Below, in pieces: positions 24,779 through 31,443 of a DNA stretch of 64,000 nt; within the stretch, counting starts at the first letter, position 1, and the number at the start of each line of letters is the position of its first letter. The position numbers were made by a program, and so were the translations under genes. The notes beneath the pieces were generated by a model that made no database searches, was not told the DNA's origin, and saw only the letters and a list, made by a program, of their open reading frames with translations. The stretch is from a virus: the IMG/VR virus record IMGVR_UViG_3300047557_002442, positions 37,220 to 101,219 of that record, one strand, 5' to 3'.

Positions 24779-26200
24779 TTAATACAACTTACCAAACGGA
24801 CCAAACTTATCACCCTTCTTCATAGCCAAGAAAGTCATGTCGGTCATGAAGGACTCCATCTTCTCCTTAGGTAAAGATAATATAGAATTCAAGAACGTAA
24901 GTTGCATTAACTTTGCTGTTGCAACGTGACGATCTTTACCATTAAGTACGGCAATCATGTTCTTCACAAATTCATCCACTGTTGCAACGTTTGTCTTTGT
25001 CAAAGTGCTGACACTAATCTTACTAAACATCTGTTTATAGAGATTTTTCTTCTTCTCAAACTCTTCAGCTGTCTTTGGATAATTCTTATGATTGTTATCA
25101 AATGTGAACCCGTATTCTCTACAAAGTGTCAGTACCATGTCAACAGGAGCTTTACCAATACGAGCTGCAGACGCTTCTTTCATTGTTGGTTCGAATTTGA
25201 GGTTTGATGCAGCAACAGAATCGTTTCCCTTTATTTGGAAGTTGAATGTTCCTTGATCTCCACCAAACACAACAATCTTAGTTTCCTGGTTCTGGAATGA
25301 TGTTGGACTTCTCAATGATAGGTCAATCCTCATTTCTGTTACAGAGAAGTTATAGTTTTTCGTATCGACAAAGTCTCCATCATTGACATTGACTTCTTCA
25401 TACTGTGCTTGTTGTCCTGATACTTTCTTCAAGGACACACCAATCACTCGTCGTTGTTTAAACATAGTACGTAGTGTACTATTCAGTTCTGTAAGTGTTT
25501 GAGACTTGCCACCTGACGTTACTTTGTCAAGATCTCTCATTACGGATGCAACATCTTTGATCAACCAAATGTCTGCTGGATCCCATGTGTCCTTTTGAGA
25601 TATACCATACTTACTTTTAACAAGATCTGTTATATACTTCATAAACCCACCTTCACGATTGAAAACAGTGAATTGTGGATTTGAGTATTCTTGTAGCATT
25701 CTTTGTTGTTGAAGGAAGTAGATCTTCACCCACTCTTCAGTAATCTCAGGATATATCTCTTGAAGCTCAAAGTACTTTGGATCTGTGATAATATCTTGGT
25801 ACTGTGAGTACTTCATATTATCTTTCATGGCTCGTTTCATGATCCATGCAGATCCAAGTTCTTGTTTCCTTGTTGTAGTAGCATCAGCCCCAACCCCACC
25901 CGCTGTTTTCTTTCGGGATAGTTGGAACTTGATTTTGTAGCCATTCACGACAGCATAGAATGCTTCAGCTGTAGCCTGGCTGTTAGGAAGATCTTTGTTG
26001 ATCTTTTTGATATGTTCTAAGTTTGTTTCACTACACTTAATGACCCATTGCTTGCTTTTTGTTCTATCCCAAAAGGCATCTCCCAAGAATCCTTCATTAG
26101 GACTTGGGAGTTTTGTTAGCATTGTTGTCAAAGGACTTCTTAGGTCCGATGGTGCATGACTTAGTGTTGCATCTTTATAAAGTGAGAAGTTTGTTGCCAT
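24779..26200 (-). CDS. Conserved T4-like phage protein, possible PD-(D/E)XK fold
   Basis: 473 aa. The order RKQELGSAWIMKRAM (Glu), WDPADIWLIKD (Asp) and VIGVSLKKV (Lys) resembles the E...D...xxK core of PD-(D/E)XK nucleases, spread over residues about 112-275. The C-terminal third is helical. A consensus TATAAATA late box lies upstream. I recognise it as a conserved large protein next to packaged-protein genes in T4-like marine phages, not as a named enzyme. Confidence 0.5.
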   Translation of the reverse strand: MATNFSLYKDATLSHAPSDLRSPLTTMLTKLPSPNEGFLGDAFWDRTKSKQWVIKCSETNLEHIKKINKDLPNSQATAEAFYAVVNGYKIKFQLSRKKTAGGVGADATTTRKQELGSAWIMKRAMKDNMKYSQYQDIITDPKYFELQEIYPEITEEWVKIYFLQQQRMLQEYSNPQFTVFNREGGFMKYITDLVKSKYGISQKDTWDPADIWLIKDVASVMRDLDKVTSGGKSQTLTELNSTLRTMFKQRRVIGVSLKKVSGQQAQYEEVNVNDGDFVDTKNYNFSVTEMRIDLSLRSPTSFQNQETKIVVFGGDQGTFNFQIKGNDSVAASNLKFEPTMKEASAARIGKAPVDMVLTLCREYGFTFDNNHKNYPKTAEEFEKKKNLYKQMFSKISVSTLTKTNVATVDEFVKNMIAVLNGKDRHVATAKLMQLTFLNSILSLPKEKMESFMTDMTFLAMKKGDKFGPFGKLY

Positions 26201-26223
26201 GATAACCCCATACAGTAATGAGG

Positions 26224-26231
26224 TATTTATA
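26224..26231 (-). promoter_or_regulatory. T4-type late promoter box
   Basis: Perfect TATAAATA on the minus strand, 24 bases before the ATG at 26200. It marks the 5' end of the 26.2-to-13.4 kb late block. Confidence 0.65.
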
Positions 26232-26233
26232 GG

Positions 26234-26380
26234 CTACATCTCTTCTATGATACCTAATATCTCAGCTGCCACAATCAAGAGGCCTCCAAGTGGTAAGTAA
26301 CCATACATGATGCTTGCGCCAGCAATGATTCGAATGGCACTCTTCACCATACTAACATAAAAGTGGAAATCTCTTTTCAT
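26234..26380 (-). CDS. 48-aa small membrane protein
   Basis: Open frame starting MKRDFHFYVSMVKSA with a hydrophobic C-terminal helix (LGGLLIVAAEILGI). Stop TAG at 26234, just upstream of the late promoter. The ribosome-binding site is weak (AGAAAG). Supported mainly by amphipathic/TM composition and by filling the gap. Confidence 0.45.
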   Translation of the reverse strand: MKRDFHFYVSMVKSAIRIIAGASIMYGYLPLGGLLIVAAEILGIIEEM

Positions 26381-26397
26381 AATCTATTTTCTTTCTA

Positions 26398-26685
26398 TTA
26401 AGCTACGTCGTGATCTTTATCGATCGTTATAGTTATATCACCAACATCAAAATTAATATCTGAGTCAGCATACCCACCACATTCATCTACCCAGAGATTA
26501 TCATAATCAATTCCCCCGATATGATCATCAGACGCAAAATGATCGCTAAGGTCTTCTCTCGTCAACTGGTACGAAGCGCCAAGAAGAGCGTCATGGAATC
26601 TATCCGCTATCTCTCTCCACGTCAATGCTTCACCTTCAATCGTCGTCTTCGACCCTTCTTCTTCAAACTCTATTTTAAACTTCAT
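26398..26685 (-). CDS. 95-aa acidic hypothetical protein
   Basis: Strongly acidic, Asp-rich in the second half (DDHIGGIDYDNLW, SDINFDVGD). Overlaps the upstream membrane-protein gene by 11 bases. No family recognised. Confidence 0.5.
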   Translation of the reverse strand: MKFKIEFEEEGSKTTIEGEALTWREIADRFHDALLGASYQLTREDLSDHFASDDHIGGIDYDNLWVDECGGYADSDINFDVGDITITIDKDHDVA

Positions 26686-26878
26686 CTGGAAACACCCTTC
26701 CCGCTACATAAGCACACAGCCATCCCACAGTACCAAACCCCAAGGCCGCCATCACATTCCAGACAGGCTCAGGACCAACTTTGCCCTGCGCAATCAAGAC
26801 CCCAGTGAAAAATCCAGCAAGGAGCGATATAGTCAGAGCAAGGCGTCGTACAAACGGATTCTTAAAGAAAACATTCAT
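26675..26878 (-). CDS. Two-helix small membrane protein
   Basis: 67 aa with two hydrophobic helices (LTISLLAGFFTGVLIAQ and MAALGFGTVGWLCAYVA) joined by a short loop and a basic N-terminus. A holin-like plan, but small phage membrane proteins often look like this. Overlaps the upstream gene by four bases (ATGA). Confidence 0.5.
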   Translation of the reverse strand: MNVFFKNPFVRRLALTISLLAGFFTGVLIAQGKVGPEPVWNVMAALGFGTVGWLCAYVAGRVFPDEV

Positions 26879-27042
26879 TTAGTAACATCCTCATCATTTA
26901 CAATAAACACCCGACGACTTTTCTCTAAGATCTGTCGGATCCGCCAAGTCAAATACACAAACGTGCTAAGAAGCGTCAGAGCAACGGCAGTGCCGATCAC
27001 AGCAAGCAATAAAATAAAATTATACACCCAATCCGAAATCAT
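26875..27042 (-). CDS. Small single-pass membrane protein
   Basis: 55 aa from the ATG at 27042, chosen because AAGGA sits about 7 bases upstream. One TM helix (FILLLAVIGTAVALTLLSTF) and a basic cytoplasmic tail. Its start lies inside the preceding 46-aa gene. Unknown function. Confidence 0.45.
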   Translation of the reverse strand: MISDWVYNFILLLAVIGTAVALTLLSTFVYLTWRIRQILEKSRRVFIVNDEDVTK

Positions 27043-27160
27043 CTTCATCCTTACTGCATTCCTGATTTTGCTTCTTAGCAAATCTAATTAAATAAACAAT
27101 CATAGCGATCCAAGACAAGACCAGAATGATTGAAGAAATTAAAATGAAAGTATACATCAT
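27020..27160 (-). CDS. 46-aa single-pass membrane protein
   Basis: Starts MMYTFILISSIILVLSW; TM helix then a charged tail with NQECSKDEDD. GGAAGAA precedes the ATG, and the second ATG overlaps the TGA of the gene upstream (TGATG). Part of a run of four overlapping small membrane genes. Confidence 0.5.
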   Translation of the reverse strand: MMYTFILISSIILVLSWIAMIVYLIRFAKKQNQECSKDEDDFGLGV

Positions 27161-27351
27161 TTCTTCCCTTTGGTCAACGTCCATGGACCATTACACTCTG
27201 TAGCTTCTTGTATATCATGACTCCAAAGCATTAAACGATTGTAGATTGGATATATCCAAGCAAGCCCAGTCCAATTCATAGGAATACTCAGAACATGTCC
27301 AATGTAATACAAAATGTATGAGAGTACAAATCCTACTAATCTGAGAACCAT
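27157..27351 (-). CDS. Small membrane protein
   Basis: 64 aa. Hydrophobic N-terminal helix (LRLVGFVLSYILYYIGHVL), then aromatic-rich segment and a basic end. Overlaps the thioredoxin-like gene upstream by 16 bases. No family recognised. Confidence 0.5.
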   Translation of the reverse strand: MVLRLVGFVLSYILYYIGHVLSIPMNWTGLAWIYPIYNRLMLWSHDIQEATECNGPWTLTKGKK

Positions 27352-27581
27352 GTTGTCAACTCATCGTGTGTAGGTAATCCATTCTTACGCTTGATCTCTT
27401 TCCCATCCTCTAACATGATCATTGTAGGGACAGACCTTACTCCGTATTGTATAGCTAGTTCCATCTCTTTGTCAATGTCGACCTCCTTTACCATATGACT
27501 GTACGGATGATCATATAGCATCGCTGCGAGAGCCTTGCAAGGTTGACACCAGCTTGCTGAAAATTTTAGTACTTCTTTCAT
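27336..27581 (-). CDS. Thioredoxin-like protein
   Basis: 81 aa, the minimal size of phage thioredoxin/glutaredoxin-like proteins. FSASWCQPCKALA carries the CxPC redox pair; VDIDKEMELAIQYGVRSVPTMIML includes the cis-proline loop (SVPT). Likely reduces the phage ribonucleotide reductase or other thiol enzymes. It heads the small membrane-protein run, immediately downstream of the odd GC-rich spacer. Confidence 0.85.
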   Translation of the reverse strand: MKEVLKFSASWCQPCKALAAMLYDHPYSHMVKEVDIDKEMELAIQYGVRSVPTMIMLEDGKEIKRKNGLPTHDELTTWFSD

Positions 27582-27828
27582 CTCTATTCCTTATAGTATT
27601 AATGAGTGGGAATCATACGTCAAAAAACGCCCCCCTGGGTAGATTTATACAGCAGAGAATCATAGCGCTAAAAATCGCCCCCCGGGGGTATTTCAGGACC
27701 GTTCAGTATAATGCGAAAACGTGGTGAATCCAAGTAGCTCGAGAACTAGGTCCGCATCATCATAATATTTACGCGGAGATTCGCCCCCCGGGGTGTTTTT
27801 CCGCAGGGGATCTGCATAGACGCTTCTC
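27582..27828. other. Non-coding spacer with GC-palindrome/T-run elements
   Basis: No convincing gene. It contains three GC-rich palindromic blocks in otherwise AT-rich DNA: 27622-27639 and 27669-27688 (each G6 followed by CG and a T5-6 run when read on the minus strand) and 27782-27800 (CCCCGGGG then TGTTTTT read on the plus strand). They resemble short intrinsic terminators. Confidence 0.5.
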
Positions 27829-27987
27829 CTATACTGGCAGTACTCGTAAGCCTACGAACTTCCTACCATACTTCTTCTCGCACCAATCGATCAACTTCTT
27901 TTCGTCTTTTACTTTTGATTCTTTTACGATTAACTTGCTGAAGAAAAAGAAACATCTTTCTTTCAAAACTACTTCGTATCTAAACAT
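27829..27987 (-). CDS. 52-aa hypothetical protein
   Basis: Starts MFRYEVVLKERCFFFF, ends GLRVLPV; basic C-terminal half with an LIDWCEKKYG helix. AGAAGGGA lies about 5 bases before the ATG at 27987. Overlaps the next upstream gene by 19 bases. Confidence 0.5.
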   Translation of the reverse strand: MFRYEVVLKERCFFFFSKLIVKESKVKDEKKLIDWCEKKYGRKFVGLRVLPV

Positions 27988-28142
27988 TGCTGTCCCTTCT
28001 TGAGATAATAATCTAACTGCTGTATAATACTCTCTCTTGGTGACGCATACATTCTGACTGCAGTGCCTTCTATGCTACGTGATGCTTCTGCTAGAATGTC
28101 GGCCAGTGATTGTGTGTTATACTTGTCATAGTTAAACAGCAT
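27969..28142 (-). CDS. 57-aa hypothetical protein
   Basis: Starts MLFNYDKYNTQSLADILAEA; helical, soluble, ends QQCLDTK. GGGA about 9 bases upstream of the ATG. Sits between a tiny TM gene and the 52-aa gene. Function unknown. Confidence 0.5.
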   Translation of the reverse strand: MLFNYDKYNTQSLADILAEASRSIEGTAVRMYASPRESIIQQLDYYLKKGQQCLDTK

Positions 28143-28146
28143 CTTG

Positions 28147-28245
28147 TTATTCCCACTTAAATATACGTGCCATGATATCAGTGATGATGAATATAGAAAG
28201 CATGCCTATTAGACCTGCCAGTAATATGATGGTGTTCTCAATCAT
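28147..28245 (-). CDS. 32-aa micro membrane protein
   Basis: Starts MIENTIILLAGLIGMLSIF: nearly the whole protein is one TM helix, with a short charged end. AGGAGA lies 5 bases before the ATG at 28245, a strong site that supports translation despite the size. Confidence 0.5.
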   Translation of the reverse strand: MIENTIILLAGLIGMLSIFIITDIMARIFKWE

Positions 28246-28337
28246 GCATCTCTCCTATGCGTGTTATATACGGGGGGGTATATAAGCCCCTGTTTTTCCC
28301 GCGTGTATATACGGGGGGGTCTATAGACCCGGTGTTT
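28246..28337. repeat. Two direct GTGT(T)ATATACGGGGGGG repeats with hairpins
   Basis: Near-identical motifs at 28261-28278 and 28303-28319, each followed on the plus strand by a short hairpin (GGGG...CCCC ending 28290; GGGTCTATAGACCC ending 28330) and TGTTTTT. Possible antisense terminators or structured regulatory DNA, together with the three elements in the previous spacer. Confidence 0.55.
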
Positions 28338-28565
28338 TTAAGCCGCTGCTCTTTCATCCTGCATCAGACGTGACATGATGTATTTCGCACGGTTCATGTA
28401 CTTGCGAGCACGCTCTGTGTCAGGTTCGCCGAATTCGCCAGAGATCACTTCCTGTGCATCGCTCAAAATGCTCATTGCAAGCATCAATGGATCTTCTGTG
28501 GATTCTATCGCACGGTCAATCGCAGCTTGTGTGCAGCCATAACATTGTTTTTCAAAGTCGTTCAT
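28338..28565 (-). CDS. 75-aa hypothetical early protein
   Basis: Starts MNDFEKQCYGCTQAA (CxxC pair), helical, ends DERAAA. The leader carries a standard early promoter (within the upstream gene) and GGAGAGAGAC before the ATG. No family. Confidence 0.55.
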   Translation of the reverse strand: MNDFEKQCYGCTQAAIDRAIESTEDPLMLAMSILSDAQEVISGEFGEPDTERARKYMNRAKYIMSRLMQDERAAA

Positions 28566-28582
28566 GTCTCTCTCCTAATTAG

Positions 28583-28930
28583 TTAACCATTAGAGACATT
28601 ATCTAATTCCTCGGAAATTAAGTCAACCTCTTCATCATCCTTTTTGTCGAAATCTTCATCTTTCGGTTTGAACTTCCGACCGAACGCGAATCGCGCTTTT
28701 GACGTCTTGATTGCCTCGTATTGGAACCCGGGTGGGAGTGGTGGAGGAGTCCATTGATTAGGAGAGACAGACCCCTCCACTCCCAGCTTGACCATTTTGG
28801 CATCTCTTCCGTACGCTCTGCGAATGATGCCTGGAACGACATCGTATGATTGCAGGCCTCTAGAAGGGATGTCAATATAATGCTTGAATTCTTTTCCGTT
28901 TTGCTGTACGGTGGCTACTAGCTTATTCAT
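28583..28930 (-). CDS. Hypothetical protein with acidic tail
   Basis: 115 aa. Ordered basic N-terminal half (VVPGIIRRAYGRDAKMVKLG), proline loop (TPPPLPPG), acidic Lys/Asp/Glu C-terminus. Its last 14 codons contain a complete early promoter for the downstream gene. Overlaps the next upstream gene by 8 bp. Confidence 0.5.
   Translation of the reverse strand: MNKLVATVQQNGKEFKHYIDIPSRGLQSYDVVPGIIRRAYGRDAKMVKLGVEGSVSPNQWTPPPLPPGFQYEAIKTSKARFAFGRKFKPKDEDFDKKDDEEVDLISEELDNVSNG
28598..28626 (-). promoter_or_regulatory. Early promoter inside the 3' end of a gene
   Basis: -35 TTGACT, 17 bp, -10 GATAAT, all within the coding sequence of the 115-aa gene. It drives the 75-aa gene at 28.5 kb; leader ends GGAGAGAGACATG. 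Confidence 0.75.
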
Positions 28931-29192
28931 CTTGCTCCAGTTTGATTTTGCCTACTAATATCATTCCTCTTTCTTCTGCCGTTTCGAATAAAAAATGTTC
29001 TCCATATCTTCTATACACATACAGATACTGTGGCTCTTTAGGCTGTGGCTTGATGCGGAAATAAAATCCTTCATTATTCCACAGAGGTGACTGAACATTT
29101 TTCCAAGAGCCACTATCTAAAAACTTAAATTCAATCTCTGCGCCGTCAGCCCATGCATGAATCTCTTTCGCCCATTTGTGCGGCTTATTCAT
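28923..29192 (-). CDS. Conserved phage protein (HKWAKEIHAWADGAEIE type)
   Basis: 89 aa. The N-terminal HKWAKEIHAWADGAEIEFK and the following FYFRIKPQPKEP resemble a small protein seen in many phages and prophages of unknown function. Overlaps neighbours by 1 and 8 bp. Confidence 0.6.
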   Translation of the reverse strand: MNKPHKWAKEIHAWADGAEIEFKFLDSGSWKNVQSPLWNNEGFYFRIKPQPKEPQYLYVYRRYGEHFLFETAEERGMILVGKIKLEQDE

Positions 29193-29422
29193 CAGAACGG
29201 ATCCTTCTCTTGGAACAACTGCATTCTCTCTAGCTGGTCTGCAAGCTTCGCTGCTTCACCTGCTAAACGTGTGCTCTCACCTAAGTTGAATCCATACTTC
29301 GCTGTTGCTTCCTGGATGTCCTGTACATTGCTACTTAACGTATGCAGCACATGTACTAGCTTCTCTAACATGTACGGTGTTACTACTACTGACTTAGTGC
29401 TTGGTGCTATTGCTTGTGCCAT
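29192..29422 (-). CDS. 76-aa helical hypothetical protein
   Basis: Begins MAQAIAPSTKSVVVTPYMLEKLV, remainder helical (coiled-coil-like SNVQDIQEATAKYG). First gene after its own early promoter; TTAGGAGAGCAG precedes the ATG. Confidence 0.5.
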   Translation of the reverse strand: MAQAIAPSTKSVVVTPYMLEKLVHVLHTLSSNVQDIQEATAKYGFNLGESTRLAGEAAKLADQLERMQLFQEKDPF

Positions 29423-29454
29423 TCTGCTCTCCTAATCTCATTCAGACATAGTCT

Positions 29455-29483
29455 ATTATACACATGAACCTAATATAGGTCAA
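29455..29483 (-). promoter_or_regulatory. Early promoter
   Basis: -35 TTGACC, 17 bp, -10 TATAAT; leads into the 76-aa gene. Its spacer differs from the common early-promoter spacer. Confidence 0.7.
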
Positions 29484-29490
29484 CAGGCTT

Positions 29491-29733
29491 CTATCTCCGC
29501 TCTACACGCTCTTGACAGAAGACACATAGTCTCACACCAGGAATCAACTGCTGTCTCTTCAATGGGATCTCATCACCACATTCCTCGCAGTGAGTAAGGC
29601 TAGGCTGAGCCGCTTGTTCTGCGATTCTCCTGCGTACGTCTGCTACTGCATTCATATGTACGTGGATAGCATGGAGCTGAGCCATCTCTGACTCTTCCTC
29701 ATTATTGTAAACAAAATCATCCTGTGTAATCAC
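29491..29733 (-). CDS. TraR/DksA-type zinc-finger protein
   Basis: 80 aa from a GTG at 29733 (GGGGA about 8 bases upstream); an ATG at 29685 with GAGGAAGA upstream is an alternative. The C-terminus has CEECGDEIPLKRQQLIPGVRLCVFCQE, the four-Cys zinc finger of TraR/DksA proteins, preceded by a helix. Such phage proteins bind in the RNA-polymerase secondary channel and mimic ppGpp/DksA effects on host transcription. Confidence 0.75.
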   Translation of the reverse strand: MITQDDFVYNNEEESEMAQLHAIHVHMNAVADVRRRIAEQAAQPSLTHCEECGDEIPLKRQQLIPGVRLCVFCQERVERR

Positions 29734-29810
29734 AGAGTTATCCCCATGTTAAATTGATATTCCAAACTATACTTAATTCCCTGTGTAATCAGCATGTTCT
29801 AAGCCGCAAT

Positions 29811-30008
29811 CTATGCGGTTGCTAAGCTGCTTGAAAACATGTTTAAAATCGCTAGTTTAGCTTCTGCTTGTTCTGCTTCTGGCATATCCTTTACTGCTTC
29901 ATCTAATGACTCTTGTAATACTATTACTAAGTCCTTAGCTGTTAGGAATTGGCCTTTAGCTTCTATAGCTTCTTCTACTTCAATCAACATGTCTTTCATC
30001 TTGCTCAT
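29811..30008 (-). CDS. 65-aa acidic helical protein
   Basis: MSKMKDMLIEVEEAIEAKGQ start, fully helical and acidic. Overlaps the 26-aa gene upstream (ATGA). A small hairpin (CCGCA...TGCGG) spans its stop codon. No family. Confidence 0.5.
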   Translation of the reverse strand: MSKMKDMLIEVEEAIEAKGQFLTAKDLVIVLQESLDEAVKDMPEAEQAEAKLAILNMFSSSLATA

Positions 30009-30085
30009 ACTGACTCCCTTGCGATTATTTCATCACATTTGTTTATCAGTTTTTGAATCAAATCCAACAGTTCTTTGTCTTGCAT
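30005..30085 (-). CDS. 26-aa micro-protein
   Basis: MQDKELLDLIQKLINKCDEI: a short amphipathic helix. AGGAGATGTAAC precedes the ATG and the early promoter at 30114-30142 lies immediately upstream. Its TGA overlaps the next ATG. Could be a leader peptide coupling translation. Confidence 0.4.
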   Translation of the reverse strand: MQDKELLDLIQKLINKCDEIIARESV

Positions 30086-30113
30086 GTTACATCTCCTAAT
30101 CAATTGTAAGACC

Positions 30114-30142
30114 ATTATCGTTGAATTAAATATTTAAGTCAA
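30114..30142 (-). promoter_or_regulatory. Early promoter
   Basis: -35 TTGACT, 17-bp AT-rich spacer of the common family, -10 GATAAT. Upstream of the 26-aa gene and directly after the stop of the gene ending at 30143. Confidence 0.8.
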
Positions 30143-30316
30143 CTATAGTGTTCTTCCTTCTAACACTTTATCGAACAATACACCTAAACGTTCAGCAATC
30201 ACTCTTGCTTCTGGTGTCATAGAAGCTTCTAACTCTGCAGCTTCTCTATCCCATTGTTCTTGTTGAGCTTCTATCTCATCTTGTGTCATCTCTCTCATCA
30301 CCAATGTCTTGTCCAT
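30143..30316 (-). CDS. 57-aa acidic hypothetical protein
   Basis: From the ATG at 30316 (TTAAGGAGAGAGAC upstream). MDKTLVMREMTQDEIEAQQEQW: helical, Glu-rich, Met-rich. Resembles small phage proteins with TQDEIAQ motifs of unknown role. Confidence 0.55.
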   Translation of the reverse strand: MDKTLVMREMTQDEIEAQQEQWDREAAELEASMTPEARVIAERLGVLFDKVLEGRTL

Positions 30317-30341
30317 GTCTCTCTCCTTAACCATTAGAGAC

Positions 30342-30370
30342 ATTATCGTTGAATTAAATATTTAAGTCAA
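30342..30370 (-). promoter_or_regulatory. Early promoter
   Basis: -35 TTGACT, 17 bp, -10 GATAAT, followed by a leader whose TGTCTCT can pair with the AGAGACA beside the start codon of the 57-aa gene. Confidence 0.8.
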
Positions 30371-30375
30371 CTATG

Positions 30376-30564
30376 CTATCCATGTCCACTCATTTTCATT
30401 CGGTCATATGCATCACCTTCAGCACGGTCCTGATAGTTGGACTTAGCATCATCATAGCCTTCATCATACGATTCTTGCGCTAGAGACAATGTCCAGATTC
30501 TGAATTCACCCAAAGTCCACTCTCCTGACTTCACTAGATTGTATGCTTCTTTTGATGTTTTCAT
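30376..30564 (-). CDS. 62-aa hypothetical protein
   Basis: MKTSKEAYNLVKSGEWTLGEF start, then SYDEGYDDAKSNY; acidic/tyrosine-rich. Overlaps the upstream gene by four bases. No family. Confidence 0.5.
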   Translation of the reverse strand: MKTSKEAYNLVKSGEWTLGEFRIWTLSLAQESYDEGYDDAKSNYQDRAEGDAYDRMKMSGHG

Positions 30565-30734
30565 GCGTGTCCTACCTTACGTGTGAAACTACTAAATAGT
30601 GGATTCTCAGGCTCGATTCTAGCTAGAGCTGCATAGAACGTGTCGTTCTTCATCCAGCGAACTTTCTTCACTTTCTTCTCTGGATAAACATTGATGGTAA
30701 TACCGTTTTCAACATAACTACGTACAGGCTTCAT
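30561..30734 (-). CDS. 57-aa basic hypothetical protein
   Basis: ATG at 30734 is chosen because TGGAG lies just upstream; a GTG at 30746 is within that site. MKPVRSYVENGITINVYPEKK then KNDTFYAALARIEPENP. Small basic protein of unknown function. Confidence 0.5.
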   Translation of the reverse strand: MKPVRSYVENGITINVYPEKKVKKVRWMKNDTFYAALARIEPENPLFSSFTRKVGHA

Positions 30735-30735
30735 A

Positions 30736-30891
30736 TTACACTCCACATGCGGTCATGAAACGAGCACGGTCGAAACGCTTGTTCTGTGCCTTGCAGATAC
30801 TAGCTAATTGCTCTGCTAGTCTCTTCGCTTGTTCACGGTCTGTCAAAGCTGCTACTTCTGCTGCCATAATGATGAAATGTTTGCGTGTCAT
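30736..30891 (-). CDS. 51-aa conserved phage protein (MTRKHF type)
   Basis: MTRKHFIIMAAEVAAL, then DREQAKRLAEQLASICKAQN, ending RFDRARFMTACGV. This compact helical pattern is common in phages. AGGAGAGAGAT precedes the ATG; its own early promoter is immediately upstream. Function unknown. Confidence 0.65.
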   Translation of the reverse strand: MTRKHFIIMAAEVAALTDREQAKRLAEQLASICKAQNKRFDRARFMTACGV

Positions 30892-30917
30892 ATCTCTCTC
30901 CTAATCAATATGAATAC

Positions 30918-30946
30918 ATTATCGTTGATTTAAATATTTAAGTCAA
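30918..30946 (-). promoter_or_regulatory. Early promoter
   Basis: -35 TTGACT, 17 bp, -10 GATAAT; drives the MTRKHF gene. A large hairpin lies just behind it. Confidence 0.8.
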
Positions 30947-30958
30947 CTACACTAGCAA

Positions 30959-31037
30959 TTGATAGAACACTCTAGGAACCGTGTCGTTACGCCTAAAGTA
31001 GTATCAGTTAATAATATTACCTAGAGTGCTCTATCAA
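30959..31037. repeat. 18-bp stem, 43-base loop hairpin
   Basis: Arms 30959-30976 and 31020-31037 pair over 18 positions with one G-T mismatch (core TTGATAGA.CACTCTAGG). The stem covers the stop codon of the upstream gene and there is no T-run, so it is more likely an RNA stabiliser, processing site or recombination relic than a terminator. Confidence 0.65.
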
Positions 31038-31240
31038 TCACTAGAATCCGTTACTGCAATAAACCGCTTGATAGATTCATGCATGGTTGTTGCAAGATAA
31101 CGGTCTTCACCATCAAGAGTCTCTGCGTAATTCTGCAGTGCTATGCTAATCCTATTCATATGGCTCTGACTCAGCACTAATGTAAGTCCGTTGTAAGGAC
31201 CATCAATCTGCGTTAGAGTGTATTCCTTCTCGCCACGCAT
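31034..31240 (-). CDS. 68-aa hypothetical protein
   Basis: MRGEKEYTLTQIDGPYNG start, helical C-terminal part. TAATG overlap with the upstream gene. No family recognised. Confidence 0.5.
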   Translation of the reverse strand: MRGEKEYTLTQIDGPYNGLTLVLSQSHMNRISIALQNYAETLDGEDRYLATTMHESIKRFIAVTDSSD

Positions 31241-31434
31241 TATGCGGTCTCATCCATAGATACACTATCTACAGTGGTATGCAAGTATACTGGTGTAGCA
31301 CCGTAATCTACCTGACGTAACACAAAGTCGTCCAGGTCTTTACCTTTCAGACTGTCGATATCAAAATCATCAGGAATATCAATAGTTTGCTCGTATTCCA
31401 TGATAGTACTAAACTGAACTTTTAACTGTCTCAT
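31240..31434 (-). CDS. 64-aa hypothetical protein
   Basis: ATG at 31434 (GGAGAGAG upstream). MRQLKVQFSTIMEYEQTIDIPDDF: a small beta-rich acidic protein with the DIPDDFDID element common in phage hypothetical proteins. Confidence 0.5.
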   Translation of the reverse strand: MRQLKVQFSTIMEYEQTIDIPDDFDIDSLKGKDLDDFVLRQVDYGATPVYLHTTVDSVSMDETA

Positions 31435-31443
31435 CACTCTCTC

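Noticed and set aside
29731-29796. 21-codon minus-strand ORF before the TraR-like gene
   Set aside because: It shares a TGATTACACAGG motif with the next gene and overlaps its GTG, but has no ribosome-binding site.
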